Of a stretch of DNA of 64,000 nt, positions 11,281 through 21,743 are shown in pieces (within the stretch, counting starts at the first letter, position 1; each line of letters opens with the position of its first letter). The stretch is from contig JAWQUS010000025.1 in assembly GCA_036365455.1 (NCBI GenBank), forward strand, positions 26,324,001 through 26,388,000. Reading direction: 5' to 3'. The notes under the pieces are model-generated. The model had not been told where the DNA came from, ran no database searches, and saw only the letters and a list, made by a program, of their open reading frames with translations. Source of the stretch: Macrosoma leucophasiata. Taxonomy: Eukaryota > Arthropoda > Insecta > Lepidoptera > Hedylidae. The position numbers and the translations under genes are program-made.

Positions 11281-12055
11281 CAATCTATATTGTGGTCCCT
11301 ACACGTAAAAAGGTGCCGATATCTTTAGCTCTCGCGTACTCGTTGCGTCGTGTTGGGCAGGTCTTTTAAAAACATGTGGGTTTAGCGAAACCGTTTGTGA
11401 AAAAACTTTTATTAATATTTTTTTTTCCGGACGGGACGGGTCGGTGTGGCGACTTCCATAATATACAGTACACTATAAATTATGCACAACGACGCGACGG
11501 GACGACGGGACAGCGATGCGATGGATGTATCACATAAGTCGCGTCGCCAATCTCGTCTTTTCGCGCCGCGTCGGTCGTCAGGCCAAATCTTATATATAAA
11601 CATAAAAGTTTTGATATAAATAAAAACTCTAAACATTCTAATTCTTTGTCTAATATTGAATTCAGAGTTTTCGCTATCAAAATGATTTCGTGAACAATAA
11701 ATTCAGTCGATACTAAATTTCAAGTCTGCAAATTGGAAACTGGACCAATAATTAATGGATGCATCACAGAAGATGCCTAAAAGACTCGAATGCGTTATTC
11801 ATTGGCCAGATGTGCCATTTAATTCTGTGAACTAGATTATTAACATAGGTTTTGCAAGGAAACGACTGTAATAAAAATGAGCGGGTTGGTAACCCGGATA
11901 GCTATTGAGGCGGAGCGGCGCGCGGTTTAAATGGAAATGTTCGACTGATTTCGTTGCTGTTACAACACGTTCAGGGACAACATTCGGGTACTGGGATTCT
12001 AGGATATATGTGTAAAAAAATATATTAGACTGCGACCATCTATCTATTATATACA
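11281..12055. other. Unannotated region with two GC-rich patches
   Basis: 11420-11590 has CG-rich strings (GACGCGACGGGACGACGGGAC, TTTTCGCGCCGCGTCGG) and 11880-11935 has GAGGCGGAGCGGCGCGCGG. They may be old DNA-element ends, but no matching partner was found in the window. No gene is supported. Confidence 0.3.
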
Positions 12056-12402
12056 TCTATACAAATAAATAATATTGAAGTGTCTGTTTGTATTATAAAA
12101 ATAACCGCTTTTTACTAAATCCATATGTATGTATACACGGTACATATACCAAAACAAAATATTTTTCATTTTTTGTCTGCCTGTCTGTCTGTTCGTCTGT
12201 CTGTCTGTCTGTTTGGCGGGGCTTATCTTGGGAACGGCAGGACCGATTTTGACGGGACTTTCACTGGTAGATAGCTTATGTAATAACTCTTTAATAAGGA
12301 GTAACTTAGGCTTTTATACTAACTGCGCCCACGACTTCGTCCGGGTAGATACTGAACAATAATAAATTCTCACGCGGGTGATGTCGCGGGCACAGCTAGT
12401 TG
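12056..12402 (+). repeat. TCTG-1 repeat copy
   Basis: ATACAAATAAATAATATTG, ATAACCGCTTTTTACTAAAT, a (TCTG)n tract, ATCTTGGGAACGGCAGGACCG and the end CGCGGGCACAGCTAGT. Same family as 34400-34710 and 43055-43399. Confidence 0.75.
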
Positions 12403-12407
12403 ATTTA

Positions 12408-12660
12408 TAAAAAACCGGCCAAGTGCGAGTCGGATTCGCGCACGAAGGGTTTCGTGCCATTTTCAAAAATGACAAAATATATTTTGTTATATGGGAGCAC
12501 CCCCTGAATATTTATTTTATTTTATTTCACTGTTTTTGTTAAAGCGGCAACAGGAATACATCATCTGTGAAAATAATCACTTTCTTGTTTTAAGGGTTCA
12601 TGTGATACATCCCGCTGACAGACAGACGGACAATGAAGTCTTAGTAGTTTTAGCAATTGG
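12408..12660 (+). repeat. CCGGCCAAGTGCGAGTCGG repeat
   Basis: CGGCCAAGTGCGAGTCGGATT, then CGCGCACGAAGGGTTTCG, TATATGGGAGCACC, GCGGCAACAGGAATACATC and GACAGACAGACGGAC. This motif order is widespread in arthropod genomes as a non-coding dispersed repeat. Relatives lie at 41735, 42700, 55690, 56240 (minus) and 59460 (minus). Confidence 0.65.
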
Positions 12661-12714
12661 AAAGTTATTTAGACCAATACAGTATAATGAAATGAAATAT
12701 TTAATCACTTTAAG

Positions 12715-12877
12715 TATTGCTTTATATTATTTCGCATTAACACATGCTTGTGAAATATATTTTATTCTAAAGAAAAATGGAAAGAAAAATTTGATTTCAG
12801 GCGAGACTCGAACTCGCGGCCTACTGGGAATCTAGTCCAGCCGCTCTTCCAATTGAGCTACTGAAGTTCACACTTCA
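12715..12877 (-). mobile_element. T1 tRNA-like element, single copy
   Basis: TTTCGCATTAACACATGCTTG, AAAGAAAAATGG, then a tRNA-like core on the minus strand (12793-12869) with T-arm GCGAG-TTCGAGT-CTCGC and D-arm GCTC...GAGC. The acceptor-like ends CTTCAG/CTGAAG pair. It ends in AAAAAAAAAC. No inverted partner here. Confidence 0.75.
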
Positions 12878-12954
12878 AAAAAAAACACTAAGTATTTCAA
12901 TCACATTTAATTTAATTCAAACCATTCAAACGCGTTGCTCACTTTGATGATGGA

Positions 12955-13566
12955 ACTTGCTTTTTTATGTAATAAGGTTGATAGATAAGCGGACGGACCA
13001 CCTGATAGAAAGTGGTCAACGTGGCCTGTGATATCGGCATTTGCAACACCAAGGGCAAAAAAGCAGTCAACGCGCTGCCAGCCCTGAAGGACTCTTTTGT
13101 TGCCATTTTTGAAAAACCCCATATTGTAGAACCGAGGGTACACCTCAGAGAGGCGTTCGTTCTACAATTTACACGTTCTGGGCAGAAACGAACGCGAAAA
13201 CCGCACCGTTGTGCGCTGCCAGGTGTCCAATCAGTGAGAGTGGAATTTCTCTCTTCGGCGGGTAGTGCAGTGTAGTAAATGAGACGGTGGTACCACTCAA
13301 ACAGCTAAGCAGATCTTTCACTGTTATAGAGACGGTAAAAACACACAGACTCCCAACGTCTCTGCGCAGATTCAGATGCTTGAGCCTATCTCTGAGTTCT
13401 AAGTCGTTAACGATACGAACGGCTCGTCTTTGTAAGGAGTCAAGTGGACCAAGCAGGTATTTGGGGGCACCATCCCACAAATGAGAGCAGTTTTCTAGAT
13501 GGAACCGCACTTGGCCCTGCTTGGCCCTAATAAAGCTTTAGTAGCTGCTGCGAACTGAAATACTGT
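12955..13566 (-). pseudogene. CR1-like LINE 3' end, degraded copy
   Basis: Minus-strand relative of the 43730-44427 element, ending 5' at a GTGCTTAACAAAGC-type junction (right end) with the tail at the left. The translation shows LDSLQRRAVRIVND and WDGAPKYLLGP, with several frameshifts and substitutions relative to the other two copies. It is non-functional and 5'-truncated. Confidence 0.75.
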
Positions 13567-14060
13567 CTTGCTTTGTTAAGCACCCCTCGCTTTTTTGCTT
13601 TTCGCTGCTCGCTTCACGTTTTTTTTTATTTTTGTACGACATTGGCTTTAACTATTTTATGGCAAAACGACGTATGCCAGATCCACCTACAAATATCAAT
13701 AATGGTTGCTGGATCTACCTACACTGCTCCTATTCCGTTTAATGGAAGTAGTTTGATTGGCAGGAAAGTTTAAATCAACCACATAAAACTAGTCTCAATA
13801 ATTATTGCAATTAAACACTAACAGGAACTAGTTTACCTGATTTTAAGTATGGAAACGGTTAATAACATTAATATCACATTATCCCTTAGACCTTCAGACC
13901 TCTCATTTTCTGAAGAGGTCGGCAAAGATACTAAGATACTTATTGAATATACTTTCACGCACAAGATTGTAACATAAGGCGGATTTAATAGTATATATAT
14001 ACTATAGTATATATATATATAACTATCACACACACACACACACACATAATAACTAACTTC
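13567..14060. other. AT-rich DNA with (TA)n and (CA)n microsatellites
   Basis: (TA)n-like tract about 13990-14022 and (CA)n at 14028-14046. No gene or RNA seen. Confidence 0.5.
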
Positions 14061-14186
14061 TCAGGGACAGCAACGCATCTGCATTTTGACCTCTAGTCTT
14101 TGTGTGGGTGGTGGGTCTATAGGCTGCAGTCATCACTCATCAATGCGAACTGCATGCTTGTTTTCCACCTTCATTACATAAAAAAG
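14061..14186 (+). mobile_element. M family, 5'-truncated copy
   Basis: CAACGCATCTGCATTTTGACC, GGCTGCAGTCATCACT and TTCATTACATAAAAAAGTAG: the distal third of the family with a short A tail, inserted next to a (CA)n tract. Confidence 0.75.
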
Positions 14187-14488
14187 TAGTGTCATTCTCT
14201 GCAACATACATATAATAACTGCCTGAGTTTTTTTTTGGCAGGTTTTTTCTCAGTTATGTGGGCTTTGGAATTTTGCCAGTAAATGACAAAGAATGTCTCA
14301 TATTATTTTCGTTTTTTAGTCTTATCTTGCCGTTTGTAAAAGATAGTATGGAACATTCTGTTGAAACCTATTTTCATTATTTAATATTATTTCAGACCAT
14401 TATTTATTTTAATTTTGTTTACTTTGACATACCAATCAACGTACCAGTTATTATTCGCTTATTTTTTTTTTTAATTTTATTTCTCAAC
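14187..14488. other. Unannotated AT-rich stretch
   Basis: A 132-residue plus-strand open frame starts at 14258 but reads as low-complexity hydrophobic sequence and runs straight into SINE-A, so it is rejected as a gene. Confidence 0.4.
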
Positions 14489-14752
14489 CGTCTCAGAAGC
14501 CTAGAGGTAGCAGGCCACTACTACTACGCTGAGGTCCCGAGTTTGGTTCCTGGGTCGGGGGATATTAGACATAACGGTGTAAAATCCTTTATCTCTGGTT
14601 CATTGGGATTTTCCATTTTCTGGAAGTTTCCCAATTGGTACCTCGAAGTTTGGTAATGTGCCCGGAGATGTCAATAGGCTCGCCATCTGATGATCGAATG
14701 CATGCATTCAGCTCTGCCTACCCCTTCGGGGATTACAGGCGTGAAGTAACGT
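14489..14752 (+). mobile_element. SINE-A copy
   Basis: CAGAAGCCTAGAGGTAGCAGG head, TTTATCTCTGGTTCATTGGG, TGTGCCCGGAGATGTCAATAGG and the end CCCCTTCGGGGATTACAGGC. A ~50-bp internal deletion removes the GGGCCAAAACGTAACC segment. Confidence 0.8.
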
Positions 14753-14889
14753 TTTTTGTCTTTCTATTTAGATTTCTGAAATAGAATCCCTTCTTTCAAA
14801 AGTCTAAAAGCAGCGTTACCACTCCTGAGGCCTAAGATCTTTTGCTTTCTTGTAGAAATTAAGAGCCCATATATTAGGTACTATCTATT

Positions 14890-15085
14890 GGCATCGGGAC
14901 ATGACGACCCCACCGCCCACTAGCGGAAGAATTTTCTCCTACTGGAAGAGAATTCTCTAGTGCAGTCAGTCTACAGAACAATGGCGGTCAAACCATTCCA
15001 ATAGTAGTAAATATAACAACGCGTGATGGGCAGCAGCGTCCCGCGATAAATATACCCATTATTGACGGACGTGGACGTCATTCGG
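14890..15085 (+). repeat. LINE-like dispersed repeat (GACCCCACCGCCCAC family)
   Basis: CATGACGACCCCACCGCCCAC, AAGAGAATTCTC, CAATGGCGGTCAAACCATTCC and ATGGGCAGCAGCGTCCCGCG. Relatives at 59935-60195, 62245-62470 and, inverted, 58270-58480. Probably a 3' region of a non-LTR element. Confidence 0.6.
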
Positions 15086-15194
15086 AGTGATTTTACCATC
15101 TAACCGGAACACGATAGTCCTGAAGCCACTAGCGGAAGATACACTAGGTAATGTGATTCCGTCGCATTCGATTCCTTCGGTCTCTACCATCAGT

Positions 15195-15345
15195 GAACTA
15201 CGAATATACATAAAAAAATACGCTTACACTCACAGCTCCATATTAGATATTATATAAGCATGTGTCGTGGATGCCGTTGTACACATACAACACAAACATA
15301 AACATCCAGACAAATGTCTGTAGGCCATACAGATATTTGTTTACA
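15195..15345 (-). mobile_element. SINE-B fragment, 5'-truncated
   Basis: Minus-strand body of SINE-B: CGCTTACACTCACAGC, then ACACATACAACACAAACA, then GGCCATACAGATATTTG. The tRNA-like head is absent. Confidence 0.65.
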
Positions 15346-15394
15346 TATTTACGAGTATTTACGTTAGTTCGAGTCTTCGGGAATATCACCAAGA

Positions 15395-15570
15395 CTGACC
15401 TACCATGACCAAATAGAGTCTGGTGGTGGGGCCAAAAGTCTTAGGAATCGGCGTGCATGTATGAAGAGAATGATGAATGTAGAAGAGGCACGGGAGGTGT
15501 GTCGGGACAGGGATATCTAGCACCACGCTCTCTGCCTACCCCGTTAGGGACCTGGCGTGAAGATACATAC
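15395..15570 (+). repeat. RTE-like LINE tail
   Basis: CATGACCAAATAGAGTCTGG, GGGCCAAAAGTCTTAGGAATC, ATGAAGAGAATGATGAATG, CTCTCTGCCTACCCCGTTAGG and GATACATACATAC. Same tail as 28355-28540, 54340-54455 and 62155-62215. Confidence 0.6.
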
Positions 15571-16129
15571 ATACACAATCGTTAAGACTTTCATGTCCGA
15601 TAGAAAAAAGTTTATCAATACATTTATCAATGTGTCAATCGAATCAAACTGGTTTCAAAACGATAATTTTTTCATAACAACTCTTTGTACAAATTGTATA
15701 AAACGCAAAAAGCACGCACATTGCCTAAGCACGCAATTTGTAAGGCAGTGAAAAAACCATTATATAGATTTGTCTCAACCAAGAACACGGCCTTGGTGCT
15801 TTTGCAAATTGTCACAGGTCAACGGCCGCTTGGGCAACAGCTGAAAAAAAAACCATTGCAACATCCAACGTGACTTGGTTTTAGGGAAACAAATATTTTT
15901 CGTTACAATAATCATGTCGTTTTCCAATCGATTGTCAACGCTTATATTTCAATTTGCCGATTGCGTTTTTTGTAATTTAATTAGGTCGATTAATTAGAGA
16001 TCGGGACCAAAAAATATTGATATTATGATGTTTTTCTTTTAATTGTGCGTCAAGTGTAATGAGGAATTGTGATTAACATTTTATTTGTAAAGTTACAACT
16101 TTTTGTCTAACTTTTACTCGAAGATTGAA
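15571..16129. other. Unannotated AT-rich DNA
   Basis: Short open frames only. No recognised gene, RNA or repeat. Confidence 0.3.
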
Positions 16130-16500
16130 CTCAAAGCATACATGCTATTTGGGGGCCGACCGCTTAATTTTCGTAATGCTTTCGATTATTAGGCTATTCT
16201 GTCAGCTTCGTACCTCCTAACTTTGGCCTGGGGCTGACTGGGGGGTCAACCGCCTAACTCTAATGCTGTCGTCTTGGACGTTATCTTGTCAGTTTCGTAT
16301 CGCCAATTCAAACATTTTCCTCTTAAGTATATAGGTACCTGCGGACGAAAACACTTCTAGGAATAAGTTAGGCAGTACCAAACTGACAAGCTGATAATAT
16401 ATAATGGAAAGCTAAACAAAAGCATTAGAATTAGGCGGTCGGCCCCCAGGTATGTATATTTCGTAGATACGAAACATACATACCAGGGGGCCAACGGTTT
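16130..16500. repeat. Fold-back region next to the minisatellite
   Basis: Imperfect inverted repeats: GGGGGCCGACCGC near 16152 against GGCGGTCGGCCCCC near 16434, with AATGCTTT / AAAGCATT inside each arm. A compact hairpin at 16441-16492 has 25-bp arms (two mismatches) and a 2-nt loop. It resembles a degraded MITE. No gene is visible. Confidence 0.55.
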
Positions 16501-16708
16501 TTTCACAATTTATCTTGCTCTAATTTGCATACGACTTCCGAATTACCTAATAGGCATAGTTTTAAGGAAAATAATCTAGACGTGTTGGATCTAGGCTAGG
16601 ATCGGCCGAATTCTGAGAAAGTCATATTATCCGCTCTGGTGACTCGTCGTCGGTGAAAGTTATTAAGAAGTGACGAGAGCGACATACGTTACTGAAGATT
16701 ACATGTAT

Positions 16709-17705
16709 CACAATCTCATAGACATGCCCAAACTAAAAACATAGTAAGAAAAACATTTTAAAATCGTAATAAGGGACACAACATCATAGTCCTGTCTATT
16801 TTAAAACGTAGTTAGGGATTCAATCTCATAGACTTGCCCATTTTAGAACGTAGTAAGAGAGACAATCTTAAATAAAAAATAAAAAAAAATAAATTCATTT
16901 ATTACAGGTTATTTCACCCATAGTAAGTAAAGACCTGCCCATTTTAAAACGTAGTAAGGAATACAATCTCGTAGACCTGCCCATTTTAAAACGTACATAC
17001 GGACACAACATCATAGTCCTGTCTATTTTAAAACGTAGTTAAGGATGCAATCTCATAGACTTGCCCTTTTTAAAACGTAGTTAGGGTCACAATCTCATAG
17101 ACTTGCCCATTTTAAAACGTAGTAAGGAACACAATCTCGTAGACCTGCCCATTTTAAAACGTACATACGGACACAACATCATAGTCCTGTCCATTTTAAA
17201 ACGTAGTTAAGGATGCAATCTCATAGACTTGCCCTTTTTAAAACGTAGTTAGGGACACAATCTCATAAACTTGCCCATTTTAAAACGTAGTTAGGGTCAC
17301 AATCTCATAGACTTGCCGATTTTAAAACGTAGTAAGGAACACAATCTCGTAGACCTGCCCATTTTAAAACGTAGATAGGCACACTACATCATAGTCCTGT
17401 CTATTTTAAAACGTAGTTAAGGATGCAATCTCATAGATTAGCCCATTTTAAAACCTAGTTAGAGACACAATTTCAAAGACCTGCCCATTTTAAAACGTAG
17501 TAAGGAATACAATCTCGTAGACCTACCCATCTTAAAACGTACTTATGGACACAACATCTTGGTCCTGTCCATTTAAAAAACGTAGTTAAGGATGCAATCT
17601 CATAGACTAGCCCATTTTAAAACGTAGTTAGAGACACAATTTCAAAGACCTGCCTATTTTAAAAACGTAGTGAGATACACAATCTCGCAGACCTGCCAAT
17701 TTGCC
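16709..17705 (+). repeat. Minisatellite: 42-bp monomers in 168-bp higher-order units
   Basis: About 22 copies of a 42-bp monomer with core CCCATTTTAAAACGTAGT and leader CACAATCTCATAGACTTG. Variants recur in order: a monomer type with ACGTACATACGGACACAACA begins at 16991 and 17159 (168 bp apart), and its relatives begin at 17369 (210 bp later) and 17537 (168 bp later). The array is therefore built from four-monomer blocks with one five-monomer block. A ~62-bp AT-rich insertion sits at about 16870-16931. No conserved reading frame. Confidence 0.9.
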
Positions 17706-18420
17706 CAAAATATATTGTGTAGTTTTTTTGTAAGCTTTTTTTAAATTACCTTATGTAGGTGGGTCGTCTCGAGACGGAATAAGTCTTCTTCACCGGGAAA
17801 TCAACAAACGCAAAAGGCTCTCAGCCTAAATAAATTTATACAACTGCCTAAGGGAAGCTCTTGCGTGTCCTATTTTCGGCTTAGTGCGTTGTGTCGGTAC
17901 ACATAAAACATATGCGATTAGGGGCTGTGCAAATTTCTCTCTAGTCATCGGTTGTTTTTTTTGTTCGCGCTCAAGCACGTGCTTTTGGTCTAAATATAGT
18001 TCTTTACTTGTATTTTCAAAAAAAGTGTAATTAATTTTCGTTGTGTTGGGTAAATGTTATACAGTTAAACACAAATATTCTACTTTAACCACAAATGTTT
18101 CATTTGCAGTATTGAGACACGCAAAATTAATTATAAACATTAATTTTATCGAAAGCCTTTCCAAAGTATTCATTCATTCATTATTAAGGACACAGCTGTT
18201 CCTTTTAGGGTTGTCACGTGAATTAAAAAAGAAATTACTTTTAATCGACTTTTAAGAAGTTATCGATTCATCAAACGCTATGTATCTGACGTTATCAATT
18301 CGTTTTTTTGCATTTGTAAATCAAATATCTTTAATTATTAATTTGTTGCCTTTAATGACACGGTTAAGTACTTAATTGTTTAAAAAAAAACTTTAAAAAT
18401 GTAAGAAGCGCCTTCTTGGG
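17706..18420. other. AT-rich DNA with one repeat fragment
   Basis: 17755-17830 (GGGTCGTCTCGAGACGG, CTTCTTCACCGGG) is shared with 36005-36085 (CCTGTCTCGAGACGGCACTAG, CTTCACCGGGCAATCG). The remainder shows no gene. Confidence 0.4.
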
Positions 18421-18500
18421 GGGCTTGGCAGCTTAGTGGTTAAAGCGACTGGACTGGTTATCGTGTGAGGCTTTGTTATGGCTCTCTGAGTTAAACTGTG
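18421..18500 (+). repeat. T2-like tRNA fragment
   Basis: TTGGCAGCTTAGTGGTTAAAG, then GACTGGACTGGTTATC and GTGTGAGG, match the 5' half of the T2 tRNA-like core. The T-arm is lost. Confidence 0.45.
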
Positions 18501-18970
18501 GTATTTGGACACAAGGAAAAACACGCTAACAGTATATATATAATCTACACAAGGATTTTCATGGTTTTGAAAATGTGAAAAACGAATGAAAAATTGAACG
18601 AAGATTGATTAAAAATGAACATTAAGGAACAACCCTTATGTAGGTATGTGAATTAAATAATTCCAATGAATATTACCCTGTTATCATCACGCTATATCAT
18701 GGGAGGAGGGCAGAGTTAATTTATGTAAGGCACCTGGACACAAAACAACATTATTGTAAACATTGATGACATTGAACATTCATAAAATATTGTATGTATG
18801 TACAATTTACATGCAGTTCAATTATTTTAACAGCTGCCGTCAAAGGATGCCACTTTTAATATGCTATGAAATAAACACTCAATACACTGCTGAAGTCACG
18901 GGTTTGATTTCGGCCCATGAAAACAAACATACGGAGCTATAATTATAATAATAAATATACCGAATCTACG
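18501..18970. other. Unannotated AT-rich DNA
   Basis: No coding or RNA signal recognised. Confidence 0.3.
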
Positions 18971-18983
18971 TCCCACTGTCGCC

Positions 18984-19163
18984 ATGTGGGACGTATATTC
19001 GGCCATCATTGTGCCGATAGTCGTTACGGTCAACGGACTTATAGCAAAGAGCCTCGACCAACACCTCAAGAGGCTCAAGCTAGGAAGTTGGGTCAAGGGT
19101 CTGATGCAGAAGGCGGTACTCCTCGGCACGGCACGTATAGTGAGGAGGTTCCTGTCTCTGTGA
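18984..19163 (+). pseudogene. Non-LTR retrotransposon C-terminal fragment
   Basis: A 59-residue open frame reads AIIVPIVVTVNGLIAKSL, then LMQKAVLLGTARIVRRFL, and stops with TGA at 19161-19163. The 'VIPxVxxxxGxIxK...LxxLQKAxxLxTxRIVRxFL' pattern is common at the end of many animal LINE reverse transcriptases. It is preceded by a short palindrome (TACGTCCCAC...GTGGGACGTA) that marks the truncation point. It is unlikely to be a host gene. Confidence 0.65.
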
Positions 19164-19485
19164 CCCTAATCATCGACGGCTTGGACCCTGTTCCCGCTGC
19201 CGGTGGCACACTATTTTTTATTTTTTTATATATATTTGTGCTTTGTTAATATTATTTTTTGTTATATTTAATTAAGTTACTTATATATGTATATAATTTG
19301 AATCAATAGTGACTGAATACTGCAGCCTAGCCTAGCTTAGCCAGCGAAGTAATGTTACATTACTGCTAACATAAGAAAATATAGGCTGTATAACACTTAT
19401 AAATAGTGTAGCTTTCTGACTGTGAAATTATTTTCATGATTCAGTATTTCCGAAGATTAGCCCCCCCAAACAAAGTTTTTTTTAA

Positions 19486-19585
19486 ATGTAATGAAAGTGG
19501 GAAACATGTAAGCAGTTCACATTGATGTTAAGTGATGACTGCAGCGTATAGACACCCACACAAAGACCAGAGATCACCAAGTTCA
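19486..19585 (-). mobile_element. M family fragment
   Basis: TAATGAAAGTGGGAAACATG, AGTTCACATTGATGTTAAG and TGACTGCAGCGTATAGACACC: minus copy of the distal part. Confidence 0.7.
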
Positions 19586-19757
19586 AGTCTTTATAATATT
19601 ACTATAGAAATATAGATTCCGCAAAGGCCCTTAGGATCTGGGCAAATACCGTTTGTCAACAAAGCTACACAGTATGTGAAACCGTTATAGTAAAGTTTAA
19701 ATGTTATCAAAACAGATTATGATCTATGTATCTCACGGAGATTCACGAACATTTTTT

Positions 19758-20610
19758 TTGTGTAAGGAAGGTGGCAAACGCGCATAGGTAGAGCTCACAT
19801 TGATGTTTTTTTTAATGTCATTAATTTGACAGACAAGCAGACGGGCGGGCCACCTGATGGTAAGTGGTCACCGTCGCCTATGAACATTTGCAACACCAGG
19901 GGAGTTGCCAACGCGCTGCCAGCCCTGAAGGACTCTTTTGACGCCATTTTTGAAGAACCCCATATTGTAGCACCGAGGGAACACCTCAGAGGGAAGTTCG
20001 TTCCACAATTTACACGTTCTGGGCAGAAACGAACGAGAAAACCGCACCGTTGAGCACTGCCAGGTGTCCAGTCGGTGAGGGTGAAACTTCTCTCTTCGGC
20101 GGGTAGTACGGTGTAGGAAAAGAGTCGGTGGCACTATGTCGAATAGTTCGACAGAGCACTCACCATTGTAGAGACGGTATAACACGCACAGACTCCCAAT
20201 GTCTCTGCGCAGGCTCAGATGTTCGAGTCTGTCTGTAAGTCCTGGATCGTTAACAATACGAACAGCGCGTCTTTGTAGGGAGTCAAGTGGACCAAGCTGG
20301 TATTTGGGGGCTCCCGCCCACAAATGAGAGCAGCATTCCAGATAGGGCCGCACTTGGATCTTATAAGGCTGTAGTAGCTGCCCCGATTTGAAATACTGCC
20401 TCGCTTTGTTAAGAATGTAAAGTGGTGACTGCAGCCTAAAGACATCTACACAAAAATTAGAAGTCAAAAGGCAGATGCGTTTGCACCCCTGAGACCTAAG
20501 TAGTTATGTCTCTGTGATAGTTATTACGGGGCCATACATTACCATCTAACCGGAACACGATTGTGCTGAACAATACTATTTGGAGCAAGTAGATTAGGTA
20601 ATGCGGTGAT
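19758..20610 (-). mobile_element. M family, minus copy split by a CR1-like LINE end
   Basis: Left remnant GGTGGCAAACGCGC...CACATTGATG (19768-19806). Right remnant from about 20425 (TGACTGCAGCCTAAAGACATC) through CACCCCTGAGACCTAAG to TGCGGTGATACCTACACC. The LINE end at 19803-20418 separates them. Confidence 0.7.
19803..20418 (-). pseudogene. CR1-like LINE 3' end inside an M-family copy
   Basis: The minus-strand translation stays open over most of its length (YKIQVRPYLECCSHLWAGAP, FLPRTCKLWNELPSEVFP, GWQRVG). It is the best preserved of the three copies. It is 5'-truncated at CTTAACAAAGC, like the 12955 copy. It sits between two halves of an M-family retroposon (CACATTGATG on the left, TGACTGCAGCC on the right), so it inserted after that copy. 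Confidence 0.8.
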
Positions 20611-20671
20611 ACCTACACCCTGGAGATTCTGCACTAGAACTCCTACTAGATCGACCTTCACGACAAATTTT

Positions 20672-20950
20672 ACTAGTGGTAGAGTTCCACTGTAGGAACT
20701 CGAGGGTGTAGGCACTACCGCATTACCTCTATCTGCCGCCAAATGGTAGTGTTCAGCACTATCGTGTTCCGGTTAGATGGTAATGTATGGCCCCGTTATA
20801 AATATCACAGAGACATAACACCTAAGGTCGCAACGCAACGCCTGCAATTTGACCTTTGCTTTTTGTGTAGTCGTCTTTATTCTGCAGTCATCACTTAACA
20901 TCAATGTGAAATGCTTGCATGTTTGCCACCTTCATTAAATAAAAAAATGG
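20672..20950 (+). mobile_element. M family, plus copy head-to-head with the minus copy
   Basis: ACTAGTGGTAGAGTTCCACTG, TCTGCCGCCAAATGGTAGTG, GGCCCCGTTATAAATATCACA, and a tail TTCATTAAATAAAAAAATGG. With 20425-20610 it makes an inverted pair around a ~60-bp spacer. Confidence 0.75.
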
Positions 20951-21299
20951 TAAATTTATTAAGACTAATTATGTTACCTGCTCTAAATATCATCACCTAA
21001 ATATCGATGAGTATAAAATTATCAAAAATCACCACACTAAATGACTGCATTCCATATTTTATTACTAAACAACAGTACTATGTTACTATTTGAATGTATA
21101 ATGTTCAAAAATTAATTCATTCCGTTATGTAGGTACTTTATGATGTGTAAAATAAACTCGCGTCTTGTTTTATTCAAAAGAAATTTAACTTTGTTGAATT
21201 GTATTTGAGTTTGAAATTAATTGACATTGCGCGTGAGTACCTGCCTAATAGACGCCCACGCGTTTAAATATGGCGAAGATACCTATATAAAAGAAAATA
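20951..21299. other. Unannotated AT-rich DNA
   Basis: No gene, RNA or repeat identified. Confidence 0.3.
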
Positions 21300-21611
21300 T
21301 ACGTAACTTCACGCCTGTAATCCCCGAAGGGGTAGGCAGAGGTAAATGCATGCATTCAAGCATACATGCAAACACCCACGATTTGCCGGTTACGTTTTTG
21401 GCCCATGTAACAGGTGGCGAGCCTGTTGACATCTCCGGGCACATTACCAAACTTCAAGGTACTGGGAAATTTCCAGAAAATGGAAAAACGCAATAGAACC
21501 AGTGATAATGGACTTTACACCATCATCTCTGATAACCCCCTACCCGGGAATCGAACCCAGGACCTCAGCGTAGTAGTAGTGGCCTGCTACCACTAGGCTA
21601 CCGAGGCAGTT
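21300..21611 (-). mobile_element. SINE-A copy
   Basis: Minus copy from TTCACGCCTGTAATCCCCG through AACAGGTGGCGAGCCTGTTG to the tRNA-like head (GGGAATCGAACCCAGGACC is the B-box side, GCCTGCTACCACTAGGCTACC the A-box side). Near full length. Confidence 0.85.
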
Positions 21612-21683
21612 TTAAAGAAAATATGAATGAAATTTAACCATGATTTGTTTATATTATATGTACATAAATATATGTTTGTATTT

Positions 21684-21743
21684 AAGACAAACTGTACTTA
21701 GTAGATATGAGTGTAGTCATATCTACTAAGTACAGTTTGTCTT
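21684..21743. repeat. Perfect 27-bp hairpin
   Basis: Arms 21684-21710 and 21717-21743 are exact reverse complements (AAGACAAACTGTACTTAGTA at the left edge) with a GTGTAG loop. The flanks do not pair. It might be a small inverted duplication or, less likely, an RNA hairpin. Confidence 0.8.

Noticed and set aside
14258..14656. 132-residue open frame
   Set aside because: Low-complexity hydrophobic translation that runs into the SINE-A copy; no splice or homology signal.
16709..17705. CRISPR-like array (regular repeats)
   Set aside because: The 42-bp units are directly adjacent with no unique spacers, vary together in blocks, and lie in an insect-like nuclear genome.
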